Origin: Prolixibacteraceae bacterium UBA6029
Lineage (GTDB): Bacteria > Bacteroidota > Bacteroidia > Bacteroidales > Prolixibacteraceae
Direction of reading: 5' to 3'
Length of the DNA: 15,782 nucleotides
Assembly: GCA_002429385.1 (NCBI GenBank)
Contig: DIZL01000030.1
Span: 1-15,782, forward strand
This document shows, one piece after another, positions 1 to 7,279 of the stretch (its first letter is position 1; every line of letters begins with the position of its first letter). The notes below the pieces were generated by a model. It saw nothing but the letters and a program-made list of their open reading frames with translations, had not been told where the DNA came from and did no database searches. A program made the translations under genes and the position numbers.

Positions 1-12
1 TCTTTTGCGGAG

Positions 13-543
13 TTAAGGAAATAGTACATTCAGGAAAATGGTTAACACAAAGATTAAACCAGAGAGTATCCCAAATTTAGATATGGAAATAATGATTGTT
101 ATTACCGATAGACAAACAGCCATCATGGCGAGATAAATAAAAACATGGGCGTTGCGTGCCAGGCTGATTGTATTGCCCTTGATTGGAAGTGGCTGAATAA
201 TCGCATTTTCGGAGGTATCGAATAAAATGGTTGAGAACTCCGAGATAATCATCATGGCCATCATGACCGTCAGAAAGGTGTGCGACAGGTAGAAGAAGGT
301 AAAAGGCGACTTAATCATGACCAAAAAGATGCCGAAGAAGGCTCCCATGAATATTTGAAACATGGACTGCTTGATCAGTGTTTTCTCTTGCGCATTGGTT
401 GCTTTTTTGGAATATCTGTTGGCTCTTCGGTCGTCAATGGTGAGCTTCAATCGTAAGATCCGAATAAATTGATCGTAGTCAGCACCCATTTTTTCGATAA
501 ACCATCGGAAAGGAACAAATAGCCTGAGAATAAAATTAATCAT
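13..543 (-). CDS. ABC-2 type exporter permease, N-terminal part, early stop
   Basis: This is the membrane subunit of an ABC exporter, partner of the ATPase encoded just upstream with only 5 bases between them. The 176 residues open with a basic cytoplasmic stretch (G20-A-D-Y-D, then a K/R-rich segment) and continue with several hydrophobic segments between about residues 65 and 175. The run LFDTSENAIIQPLPI is typical of a Bacteroidota permease family whose members are usually near 500 residues, as I recall them. Here the frame ends in TAA at 13-15 after only about a third of that length, in the middle of a hydrophobic segment. Other frames remain open to the window edge, so a frameshift or sequence error is possible, but only about a dozen bases remain to judge. 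The substrate is unknown. Family assignment is fairly sure; gene integrity is not. Confidence 0.7.
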   Translation of the reverse strand: MINFILRLFVPFRWFIEKMGADYDQFIRILRLKLTIDDRRANRYSKKATNAQEKTLIKQSMFQIFMGAFFGIFLVMIKSPFTFFYLSHTFLTVMMAMMIISEFSTILFDTSENAIIQPLPIKGNTISLARNAHVFIYLAMMAVCLSVITIIISISKFGILSGLIFVLTIFLNVLFP

Positions 544-548
544 AGGAT

Positions 549-1328
549 TTACTTTTCGAATGCGTTGATGAATGCTTCAGCTTTTTCGCCATGATTGGTA
601 TTCCCGGTAAGGCGTGTAAACATCTTTTCGAGGTTTTCGTCGTTTGACAGTAGATTCAATTCCTCGAATGAACCATCGGCAATCACTTTGCCCTGATCAA
701 TGAGAATAATGCGATCCGAAATTTTCTCTACCACATCCATCAGGTGCGAGCTGTAAAAGACTGTCTTTCCTTCCCGTGCCAGATGGATCAGCATTTCCTT
801 GACCATAATCACTGAATTGGCATCCAATCCTGAGAGTGGTTCATCCATGAAAATAAGGTCAGGATTGTGCAGTAAGGCAGAACAAATGAGCACCTTCTGG
901 CGCATTCCCTTTGAGAAAGTCGAAATTCGCTGATGGAGGTTAGGTTTCATTTCGAATATATTCATCAGCGCTGAGGCTTTTTCCCGGGTCTGTTCTGTCC
1001 CCAAACCACGCATTTCTCCTATAAACTCCATAAATTCCATAGGTGTCAGCGATTCATACAGCACTGCATTTTCGGGAATATAACCTATCTGCTTCTTAAT
1101 ATCAAGGGTTTGGGTCCGTAAATCTTTGCCGAAGATGGTGATCTGACCCTGAAACTCACTGATCAAGCCACAGAGGATCTTTACCGTAGTTGATTTGCCA
1201 GCGCCGTTTGGACCAATGTATCCAATGATATTCCCCGATGTGATGGTCAGGTCAATGCCATGCAGAACCTGTTTTCCATCATATTTCTTCTGAAGGTTAT
1301 GAATCTCGACAATCGTTTGGTTGTGCAT
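549..1328 (-). CDS. ABC transporter ATP-binding protein
   Basis: This 259-residue ATPase energises the adjacent permease at the cytoplasmic face of the inner membrane. Visible motifs are Walker A GPNGAGKST (39-47), a Q-loop region with glutamate instead of glutamine (YIPENA, 83-88), a degenerate signature FSKGM (138-142), Walker B LIFMDE (158-163) followed by the D-loop SGLD (166-169), and the switch histidine H195 in YSSH. The layout matches the CcmA/NatA-type single-domain ATPases of ABC-2 exporters. It is the first gene of a two-gene unit, and its stop lies 5 bases before the permease ATG. A CAAATATA box at 1363-1370 (TATATTTG on the minus strand) lies 34 bases upstream of the ATG and may be its -7 element. 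The transported substrate cannot be read from the sequence. Confidence 0.95.
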   Translation of the reverse strand: MHNQTIVEIHNLQKKYDGKQVLHGIDLTITSGNIIGYIGPNGAGKSTTVKILCGLISEFQGQITIFGKDLRTQTLDIKKQIGYIPENAVLYESLTPMEFMEFIGEMRGLGTEQTREKASALMNIFEMKPNLHQRISTFSKGMRQKVLICSALLHNPDLIFMDEPLSGLDANSVIMVKEMLIHLAREGKTVFYSSHLMDVVEKISDRIILIDQGKVIADGSFEELNLLSNDENLEKMFTRLTGNTNHGEKAEAFINAFEK

Positions 1329-1362
1329 ATGGATTGATTGATTAAGTAGGTTTTATTGTACA

Positions 1363-1370
1363 CAAATATA
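1363..1370 (-). promoter_or_regulatory. Possible -7 box of the ABC exporter unit
   Basis: On the minus strand this reads TATATTTG, a match to the Bacteroidota -7 consensus TAnnTTTG, 34 bases before the ATPase start. I see no good TTTG at the -33 distance, so this is only a half-promoter. Confidence 0.35.
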
Positions 1371-1442
1371 ATTATTTCTGAAGCTTAGCGAACATATTTA
1401 TTAATAAAGGTGTTGATTATGAATTCTGATTCGTAAATTAAG

Positions 1443-1450
1443 TAAATTTG
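1443..1450 (+). promoter_or_regulatory. Possible -7 box of the lipocalin gene
   Basis: TAAATTTG matches the Bacteroidota TAnnTTTG -7 element and ends 22 bases before the lipocalin ATG. No convincing TTTG -33 partner sits 19-21 bases upstream. Confidence 0.35.
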
Positions 1451-1472
1451 AAGGTGCTAAACAATTACATTT

Positions 1473-2009
1473 ATGTATAAAATTAGAGTATTGCTGATTA
1501 TCAGTGTCTTGTTTTTATTCAGTTGTACAAAATCCAATAGCCAAATGATTGATCAAACCACAGTCAAAGCACTCGATCTGAACCGTTACCTGGGAACATG
1601 GTATGAAATTGCCCGTTTTCCTCATTCGTTCGAGAAAAACCTGGTAGGTGTTACTGCAACTTACAGCCTTCGCGAAGATGGTAAGATTGAAGTAGTGAAC
1701 CAGGGATATAAAAACACCTTGAATGGTGAGCGGTCAAAGGCTGTTGGTAAAGCTAAAATACCGGATAAACGTGAGCCTGGTAAGCTAAAGGTTTCCTTTT
1801 TCTGGATCTTTTATGCCGATTATTTTGTGCTTGAGCTGGATGAGAATTACCAGTATGTAATGATCGGCAGTTCATCGGATAAGTACTTCTGGATTCTAAG
1901 CCGTGCTCCGCAAATGGAACCTGCTGTTTACGAAATGCTTCTGGAGAAGGCCCGTAAACGGGGATATAATCTGGATAAGCTGTATAAAGTCCCTCAGCCC
2001 AAAGAATAA
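1473..2009 (+). CDS. blc: Lipocalin family lipoprotein (Blc type)
   Basis: This 178-residue lipoprotein belongs to the bacterial lipocalin (Blc) family, which binds small hydrophobic ligands such as lipids and is usually anchored to the outer membrane. The N-terminus is a lipoprotein signal with lipobox LFSC and the acylated cysteine at residue 18. The lipocalin hallmark follows: LGTWYEIARF at 40-49, including the conserved G-x-W (G41, W43). A conserved C-terminal stretch YFWILSRAPQM carries the usual arginine. Length and architecture are normal for the family. It stands alone on the plus strand, divergent from the ABC unit and convergent with the aldolase gene 34 bases away. Its link to the neighbours is not evident. 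The symbol rests on family resemblance to E. coli Blc. Confidence 0.92.
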   Translation: MYKIRVLLIISVLFLFSCTKSNSQMIDQTTVKALDLNRYLGTWYEIARFPHSFEKNLVGVTATYSLREDGKIEVVNQGYKNTLNGERSKAVGKAKIPDKREPGKLKVSFFWIFYADYFVLELDENYQYVMIGSSSDKYFWILSRAPQMEPAVYEMLLEKARKRGYNLDKLYKVPQPKE

Positions 2010-2043
2010 TATCAATACTTTCGGTTTTGGTTCTTCTATCCGA

Positions 2044-2760
2044 TTAGTTTCCGAATCGTTTCATGGCATCTTCCATCATAACAATAGTAGCTGTTGCTCC
2101 GCAACGTGAACAGCCAGCAGCCTGAACGGCAATTAATTGATCAAGTGTTCGTACACCTCCGGCAGCTTTTACTTTTACCTTTGGACCAACACTCTTTTTC
2201 ATCAGTTCCAGAACAGGAATAGTTGCCCCCTTGTAATTGTAGTCTCCATTGGCCTGTTTCACGAACCCAAAGCCTGATGAGGTTTTCACATAGTCGGCGC
2301 CCACTTCGGTGCAGACCCGACAAAGTTTCACTATATCGGTTTCTTTAGTCACATAGTCAGTTTCAAAAATAACCTTAACAATTGCCTTGTGTTTGTGACA
2401 CGCATCAGTTACAGCTTTTATTTCGTCAGTGATATAGGCCCAATCGCCTTGCAATGCCTTCCCGATGTTGATGACCATGTCGATTTCCACAGCACCGTCT
2501 TTACAGGCTTGTTCTGCTTCGAATACCTTTACTCCGGTAGCAGAGTTCCCCGCCGGGAAACCAATTACACATCCAACCAATACATCGCTGCCTTGCAACA
2601 ATTCAACAGCTTGCTTCACTGCATAAGGTTTCACGCATACTGAAGCCACATCGTATTTACGGGCTACTTCACATTCTCTTCTCAAATCTTCATCTGTCAT
2701 AGTTGGATGAAGGATGGAATGATCAATCATCTTTGCCAGTTTGTAAACTATTTCGTTCAT
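2044..2760 (-). CDS. deoC: Deoxyribose-phosphate aldolase
   Basis: DeoC cleaves 2-deoxyribose-5-phosphate to glyceraldehyde-3-phosphate and acetaldehyde in the cytoplasm, the last step of deoxynucleoside breakdown. The 238-residue protein has all the expected active-site elements: D94 in the VEID motif, the Schiff-base lysine K159 in DYVKTSSGFG, and the second lysine K198 in VKAAGGVR. The C-terminal GATAT phosphate-binding stretch is also present. It is the last gene of a minus-strand unit behind the nucleoside hydrolase (25 bases apart) and the HAD phosphatase, which fits nucleoside salvage. No terminator-like hairpin is visible in the 34 bases before the convergent lipocalin gene. Confidence 0.97.
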   Translation of the reverse strand: MNEIVYKLAKMIDHSILHPTMTDEDLRRECEVARKYDVASVCVKPYAVKQAVELLQGSDVLVGCVIGFPAGNSATGVKVFEAEQACKDGAVEIDMVINIGKALQGDWAYITDEIKAVTDACHKHKAIVKVIFETDYVTKETDIVKLCRVCTEVGADYVKTSSGFGFVKQANGDYNYKGATIPVLELMKKSVGPKVKVKAAGGVRTLDQLIAVQAAGCSRCGATATIVMMEDAMKRFGN

Positions 2761-2785
2761 GGGATTTATTTTAATTGGTTAGTAT

Positions 2786-3709
2786 TTATTTTTTCAGTGT
2801 ATTCCAAAAGTCATTTGCTAAAGCCTTTTCATCAATCTTTATATAGGCATTGATTTTTCGTTGTTTATTTTCAGGAGGTGTACTTACTGTTTTGATCCAG
2901 GCCAATTCGGGATTTAAGTATGCTTCAATCAGGGCAAGATCCCACATCACGCGGGTTTCGTCCTGTGGGTTTTGTTCCTGCCAGCGGTCTTTCAGAATCT
3001 TTTCTGCTTCATTCGATTCATCAAGCTTGCTGTAGGTTTCTTCCCGTTTAAATTGCAGCGGTTTTGCTGCTTCAAGGCACATCATAGTCAGATCAAATCC
3101 TTCAAGGTTCAGCAGATAGTCGAAAGCATTCAAGTCGTTCCTGATGTTGAATTCATTCTTATTCCAGACTTTTGTTTGTGGGTTATATTGTGCACCAAGT
3201 GAAAAACAACGGATTCTGGATTTGATTTCAGGAGCAAGAATCAATGCCGAAGCAATATTGGTCATGGCTCCGATGGTAAGAATATCGAGACTTTCATCCG
3301 CAGGAAGGTTCTTAACAGCTGAAATAATTGCCCTTGCAGCTTCCGAATCACGTGGATCTTCCTGTCCCCAAGCCCTACCAATCTGGCGATCGGCTCCAAT
3401 CGGATGCAGAATATTCATCCGGTTTAATGCTTTTAGAATTTGCATATTGAGGCGCTGGCTTTCGGCAACCGGGTTCAGTCCTTTGGTATTGTATGCATTC
3501 CATTTTTCGAAAACCCGCAAATCGGGATTATTGAAATGTGCCGAACTTAAGCCAATCAGATCAACCGAAGGTTCTTTTACCAATCGCACAATGGCATACA
3601 GGTCGTCCATTTCGTTCCCGGTATCCGCATCCAGCCACACTTTCTGCTTCTGGGCATTTGCTGTTGATAGCATACTGAGGACAGCGATAAGGACAATGAA
3701 ATATTTCAT
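2786..3709 (-). CDS. Exported nucleoside hydrolase family protein
   Basis: Members of this family hydrolyse the N-glycosidic bond of nucleosides to ribose and base at a calcium site. The 307-residue protein begins with a Sec signal peptide (hydrophobic 3-16, likely cleavage at ANA-Q, residue 19/20), so it should act in the periplasm. The metal motif is the variant DADTGNEMDD at 27-36 rather than the compact DTDPGxDD of classical inosine-uridine hydrolases. Other family marks are LTIGAMTNIASAL, NEFNIRND and a late WDLALIEAYL that supplies the last metal aspartate. It lies between the HAD phosphatase (11 bases upstream) and deoC. The variant motif and the export signal leave the exact substrate open; some relatives act on other ribosides. 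Confidence 0.88.
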   Translation of the reverse strand: MKYFIVLIAVLSMLSTANAQKQKVWLDADTGNEMDDLYAIVRLVKEPSVDLIGLSSAHFNNPDLRVFEKWNAYNTKGLNPVAESQRLNMQILKALNRMNILHPIGADRQIGRAWGQEDPRDSEAARAIISAVKNLPADESLDILTIGAMTNIASALILAPEIKSRIRCFSLGAQYNPQTKVWNKNEFNIRNDLNAFDYLLNLEGFDLTMMCLEAAKPLQFKREETYSKLDESNEAEKILKDRWQEQNPQDETRVMWDLALIEAYLNPELAWIKTVSTPPENKQRKINAYIKIDEKALANDFWNTLKK

Positions 3710-3720
3710 GGTTAATGTGT

Positions 3721-4410
3721 TTATAGCAGGTTTAAAATATCCGAAATACAGATTACGGATGTAAAGCCATCATTTCCTGATGATTCGAGATGCTTTTCAT
3801 ATTGCCAGGTAACTTCAAAAGGAATATGGATAGCTTTTGCGCCGATATTGGTAACAGGCAAGATATCGGATTTCACCGAATTGCCAACCATCAGAAACTC
3901 TTCAGGCTTGATGTCCAAATGAGCAAGAAGCTTTTTGTAGTTATTTTCGTGCTTGTCGCTCATGATTTCGATGTGATGGAAATAGCCAATCAATCCCGAT
4001 TCCTGTAATTTCCGCTCCTGATCAAGCAAATCACCTTTGGTGACAAGAATTAATTTGTAGCGTTCCTGAAGGATTTGCAGTACATTCTCAACTCCTTCCA
4101 ACAATTCAATAGGCATTGCCAACAGCGTTTTCCCGATGTCGAGAATTTTACTTATTTCTTCGGAAGTAATCTTACCTTCAGTCACCCGCAGAGCCGTTTC
4201 GATCGTGGCCAGAATAAATCCTTTGGCGCCGTAACCATAGATCTCCAGATTTTGCATTTCAGTCTTGAAAAGCTCTTCGGAAGTTACTTTTTCAGGCAAA
4301 TAAGGCTTCATGATCTGACAGAATTCCTTCTCAACATCCTGGTAAAAAGGTTCATTGATCCAAAGCGTGTCATCAGCATCAAACCCAATGACTTTGATTG
4401 TGTTTTTCAT
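3721..4410 (-). CDS. HAD superfamily phosphatase
   Basis: This is a 229-residue cytoplasmic hydrolase of the haloacid dehalogenase superfamily, probably a phosphomonoesterase. Motif I is FDADDTLW with nucleophile D11 and acid/base D13. Motif II is the LILVTKGD stretch, the motif III lysine lies in the SDKHENNYKKLL segment, and motif IV is VGNSVKSD. A helical cap domain fills about residues 20-95. The frame is open to a TTG one codon upstream, but the ATG at 4408-4410 is the better start. It heads the unit with nucleoside hydrolase and deoC. From that context a nucleotide or sugar phosphate is a plausible substrate, but nothing in the sequence fixes it. Confidence 0.9.
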   Translation of the reverse strand: MKNTIKVIGFDADDTLWINEPFYQDVEKEFCQIMKPYLPEKVTSEELFKTEMQNLEIYGYGAKGFILATIETALRVTEGKITSEEISKILDIGKTLLAMPIELLEGVENVLQILQERYKLILVTKGDLLDQERKLQESGLIGYFHHIEIMSDKHENNYKKLLAHLDIKPEEFLMVGNSVKSDILPVTNIGAKAIHIPFEVTWQYEKHLESSGNDGFTSVICISDILNLL

Positions 4411-5019
4411 CAACAGAGTATCTAAATATTTTGATGCCGAATTTAGTCAATTCTATTGTTTTAACCACTTCAAAATGCCACAATGGAAATCACATTTAAC
4501 ATTTTAGAACTTTTTCTCTGAAACGATCATCCCGGTGTGTGTTTTTACCACAAAATTTATATCTTTAAACCTTCGAATGAGCTCTTTCCAAAGTCTGACG
4601 ATAAGATTCAGCAATGAACGGATTGACTGCGGACACCAATTTTCTTTCCATTCAGAAGTTTTCAGGAAAGCAATCAATCGGCTTTCGACCTACACGGAAA
4701 GTATCCGGAAAGGGATTGCGTCATATTAGGGCTTTATAATTTAATTTGTAATTAATTGCTATCTGTATTAGAACCTGGAAATATACACAGATAGAACACA
4801 GATAGAAGACAGATGATAAGAGGAGAACCTTTCTCAAACCTTATCTGAATGCAGTTTTGCATACAACATCATTCCTCCGTTCAGTCACTTTAACAGATGT
4901 CATTTTCGCAAAAAGGCATTTTGAAGGGGAATTCTGAAGTTAAACTATTGGAGGACAAATGACAGATTGATCCTATCTTACGGAAAACAGGGCTTTGATT
5001 ATTCATAAATGTTTATTAA
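4411..5019. other. 609-bp stretch with no supported gene
   Basis: This is the divergent region between the HAD gene and the HTH-MNT gene. It holds an 11-bp tandem repeat with an inverted partner at 4759-4817 and the -33 box of the downstream promoter near its end. A 50-codon open frame from ATG 4577 to 4729 has no recognisable product and no clear signal ahead of it, so I do not call it a gene. Nothing else structured is visible. Confidence 0.6.
4759..4817 (+). repeat. 11-bp tandem repeat with inverted half-copy
   Basis: ACACAGATAGA occurs twice in tandem (4785-4795 and 4796-4806), followed by a diverged third unit AGACAGATGAT (4807-4817). Upstream, CTATCTGT at 4759-4766 is the perfect inverse of ACAGATAG at 4787-4794, so an 8-bp stem with a 20-nt loop can form. 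The unit length equals that of the large hairpin array at 15117-15281 and both share a CAGA core. Confidence 0.75.
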
Positions 5020-5024
5020 TTTTG
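4994..5024 (+). promoter_or_regulatory. Bacteroidota promoter of the HTH-MNT/HEPN operon
   Basis: TTTG at 4994-4997 (-33) is separated by exactly 19 bases from TAATTTTG at 5017-5024 (-7, consensus TAnnTTTG), matching the primary sigma-factor promoter of the Bacteroidota. The transcript would start near 5028-5033, some 22-27 bases before the ATG at 5055. The promoter lies inside the open frame that runs upstream to 4995, which argues against any start before 5055. Confidence 0.75.
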
Positions 5025-5040
5025 ACAAAATGTGTCAAAA
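5020..5040 (+). promoter_or_regulatory. Perfect palindromic operator overlapping the -7 box
   Basis: TTTTGACA (5020-5027) and TGTCAAAA (5033-5040) form a perfect 8-bp inverted repeat around a 5-base spacer. The left arm overlaps the last five bases of the -7 box and the centre (5030) falls at the expected transcription start. This placement suits a repressor site, most simply one bound by the XRE domain encoded 15 bases downstream. Confidence 0.7.
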
Positions 5041-5054
5041 GAGAAGGAATTAAA

Positions 5055-5648
5055 ATGGACAATCTGGGAGAAACATTACGTAAGCTTCGTGAAGAAAAGC
5101 AACTTCCCTTGAGGATAGTCGCTTCATTCCTTGGGATCGATCAGGCTATTCTTAGCAAAATTGAACGGGGACAGCGCAAAATAAGCCGTGATCAGGTGAT
5201 TAGGCTTGCGAATTATTTTCAGGTCAAGGAAGAAACCTTGCTGGTATCATGGCTGTCGGATAAACTGGTTTATGAGTTGGGAGATGAGGAATTATCGTTG
5301 AAAGCGCTGCAAGTTGCAGAGGATAAAGTAGCCTATCATGCTTATAAGAAGACCGACAAGATGGCTATTGAAAATACAATCAAAGATTACTTTATTAAGA
5401 CTGGAAACATCAGTAAGGCTTGGTTTTTCGGATCTTTTGCAAGGGGCGATGATGATTATAAAAGTGATATTGATGTGATGATTGAGGTGCCTGACGATTC
5501 AAAATTTTCACTTTTTGATCTTGCCGAAATTCAATACCAATTGGAAAAACTGGTACTTAAAAAAGTTGATGTTGTTATGAAAGATGGAGTGAAAACTCAA
5601 ATTATGGAACGGATAATTCCCGATTTAAGAATCATCTATGAGAGATAG
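5055..5648 (+). CDS. XRE helix-turn-helix fused to MNT nucleotidyltransferase (antitoxin of HEPN/MNT pair)
   Basis: From ATG 5055 the protein has 197 residues in two parts. Residues 5-60 are an XRE/Cro-type DNA-binding domain (LGETLRKLREEKQL, then IDQAILSKIERGQRKIS as the recognition helix region). Residues 108-197 are a minimal nucleotidyltransferase: GSFARG with the GS-x10-DxD motif (G126, S127, D138, D140) and a third acidic residue D172 in KVDVVM. In studied HEPN/MNT pairs the MNT protein AMPylates and silences the HEPN RNase. Here the same polypeptide probably also represses its own promoter, because a perfect palindrome lies 15 bases before the ATG. The frame stays open upstream to TTG 4995, but that extension would contain the promoter. 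It overlaps the HEPN gene by 11 bases. The region is visibly AT-richer than the glycosidase cluster, which may hint at transfer. Confidence 0.88.
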   Translation: MDNLGETLRKLREEKQLPLRIVASFLGIDQAILSKIERGQRKISRDQVIRLANYFQVKEETLLVSWLSDKLVYELGDEELSLKALQVAEDKVAYHAYKKTDKMAIENTIKDYFIKTGNISKAWFFGSFARGDDDYKSDIDVMIEVPDDSKFSLFDLAEIQYQLEKLVLKKVDVVMKDGVKTQIMERIIPDLRIIYER

Positions 5649-5985
5649 CAGTATTACAGGAAAGGAAAGGCTTGAGCATATTCTAAAAGCCATTGCAGAC
5701 ATAGGAACTTTTATAAAAGATGTTTCAAAAGAATCCTATCTGAATGATCCTGTTTTAATAAATGCAACCCTATTTCAGTTTGCAATAATTGGAGAGGCGA
5801 TCATTTATGTTGATGATGATGTGCTTGACAAATATACTTATCCATGGCATCAGGTGAGGGGATTTCGGAATTTTATTTTACATGAATACCATGCTATTGA
5901 GTTCAGAATTGTATGGCAAGCAATTCAAAACGACCTTCCTGAATTGAAAAATATAGTAGAACAAATTCTCACCAACGAATTTTAG
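5638..5985 (+). CDS. HEPN domain RNase-type toxin (HepT/DUF86 family)
   Basis: This 115-residue all-helical protein belongs to the HEPN (HepT/DUF86) family, whose studied members are RNases that cleave RNA and arrest growth until neutralised by the cognate MNT protein. The catalytic RX4HXY motif is intact as R77-N-F-I-L-H82-E-Y84; the tyrosine corresponds to the residue AMPylated in characterised HepT. The segment before it (FAIIGEAI, 48-55) is also typical. Translation starts at ATG 5638, inside the end of the MNT gene (11-base overlap), so the two are translationally coupled. It ends 58 bases before the convergent MFS gene. Family and pairing are secure; toxicity and RNA target are inferred from relatives. 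Confidence 0.9.
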   Translation: MRDSSITGKERLEHILKAIADIGTFIKDVSKESYLNDPVLINATLFQFAIIGEAIIYVDDDVLDKYTYPWHQVRGFRNFILHEYHAIEFRIVWQAIQNDLPELKNIVEQILTNEF

Positions 5986-6043
5986 TAGCAATATGCCGAT
6001 CCGCTATCTCAATATTCCAGCTTGACATAGAACGCTCAATAAA

Positions 6044-7204
6044 TCACTTAATTGCCACCATAAAATAGAGAATCACCAAAACGGTAACTACTGAGGTTGA
6101 GATAAATGCAGCTTCAGCACCAAACCAGAACCAGATGACTCCGGCCAGAGAACTGGCAATCATTGCTGCAAGGCTTTGAAATCCTGCAAATGATCCGATT
6201 GCTGTTGCCGTATCTTTGGGGTCGGTAATGTTGCTAATCCAGGCTTTGGCGATCCCTTCGGTTGCTGCGGCATATAATCCATACAGGAAGAAGAGAGCTA
6301 AATAGATAGATAAGCTGGAAGTGAGCGCCATTCCTAAATATACTACTGCAAATAATACTAATCCGCCCGTAAACACAGTCTTCAGACTGATCCGGTCAGC
6401 AAGGGCTCCCAACGGAAATGAAGTAAGCGCATAGATCAGGTTGTAAAATATATACAGGCCAATGACACTGGTATCGTTCATTCCTGATTGTTTAACTTTC
6501 AACAGAAGCAACATATCCGAACTGTTGAATAGTGCAAAGACCAGTAATCCGAAAACAACCTTTCGGTACATGGGAGGACTCACTTTCCAGTATTTCAGGA
6601 ATGAAAAGAATGGGGTGGAAACTTTTGTAACAGGTTGGTTCTTCTTTTTGTCTTTCAGCATTAATGTAGTCAGAACAGCTAAGACACCTGGTAGAAAAGC
6701 AATCAGAAAAAGGTTTCTGTAATCGTTCGGACGGAAATAAAGATATACCAATGCTGCCAGGGGGCCTAAAACAGCTCCTAAGGTGTCCATGGATCGGTGA
6801 AATCCGAAAACTTTGCCTTTGGTCTGTGGAGTGGCTTCGTCAGACAGCATGGCATCACGCGCTCCAGTGCGTAAGCCTTTTCCAAAGCGGTCAATGGTTC
6901 TGACAAAAAATATCCAAACCGGCCATATAAATAGGATCATTAATGGTTTGGATAGGGCACTCAGGGAATATCCCAATTGAATGAACGGAGCCCGTTTGCC
7001 TGAGTTGTCAGATAGTTTCCCAAAATACCCTTTGCACAAACCGGCAGTGGCTTCTGCAACTCCTTCGAGAATACCGATTAAAAGAACAGAGAACCCGATA
7101 CTTTGAAGAAAAACAGGCATGATCGGATACAGCATTTCGCTGGCTGTATCTGTAAATAAGCTGATCAACGAGAGAATCCATACGGTACGCGTGATGGTTT
7201 TCAT
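6044..7204 (-). CDS. MFS transporter
   Basis: This 386-residue integral membrane protein has about twelve hydrophobic segments in two halves, the layout of the major facilitator superfamily. The loop after the second segment (GKLSDNSGKRAP, about residues 62-73) is a recognisable form of MFS motif A, and a second loop reads DRFGKGLRTGARDAM, well kept in a bacterial subgroup of MFS exporters. The equivalent loop in the second half is ALADRISLK. Substrate cannot be inferred. The PAP2 gene lies upstream on the same strand with 75 bases between, so the two may share a transcript. Nothing appears truncated. Confidence 0.9.
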   Translation of the reverse strand: MKTITRTVWILSLISLFTDTASEMLYPIMPVFLQSIGFSVLLIGILEGVAEATAGLCKGYFGKLSDNSGKRAPFIQLGYSLSALSKPLMILFIWPVWIFFVRTIDRFGKGLRTGARDAMLSDEATPQTKGKVFGFHRSMDTLGAVLGPLAALVYLYFRPNDYRNLFLIAFLPGVLAVLTTLMLKDKKKNQPVTKVSTPFFSFLKYWKVSPPMYRKVVFGLLVFALFNSSDMLLLLKVKQSGMNDTSVIGLYIFYNLIYALTSFPLGALADRISLKTVFTGGLVLFAVVYLGMALTSSLSIYLALFFLYGLYAAATEGIAKAWISNITDPKDTATAIGSFAGFQSLAAMIASSLAGVIWFWFGAEAAFISTSVVTVLVILYFMVAIK

Positions 7205-7279
7205 TGAATTCTTTTTTTAAGTTCTAATCGTGAGATAGTAGCTTCTGTTTTTGAGTATGGAGTGAATGCCTGTATTCCA

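Noticed and set aside
3144..3764. 206-codon plus-strand frame opposite the nucleoside hydrolase
   Set aside because: It lies antisense to a gene with clear family motifs and its product shows no recognisable domain; it is a shadow of that gene.
4535..4729. 64-codon open frame on the plus strand (50 codons from ATG 4577)
   Set aside because: Starts at GTG or an internal ATG without a promoter or ribosome site I can point to, and the product has no recognisable motif. It is short enough to occur by chance in a 600-bp gap.
4995..5054. 20-residue N-terminal extension of the HTH-MNT protein (TTG start at 4995)
   Set aside because: The segment contains the -33/-7 promoter and the palindromic operator; ATG 5055 directly begins the HTH domain.
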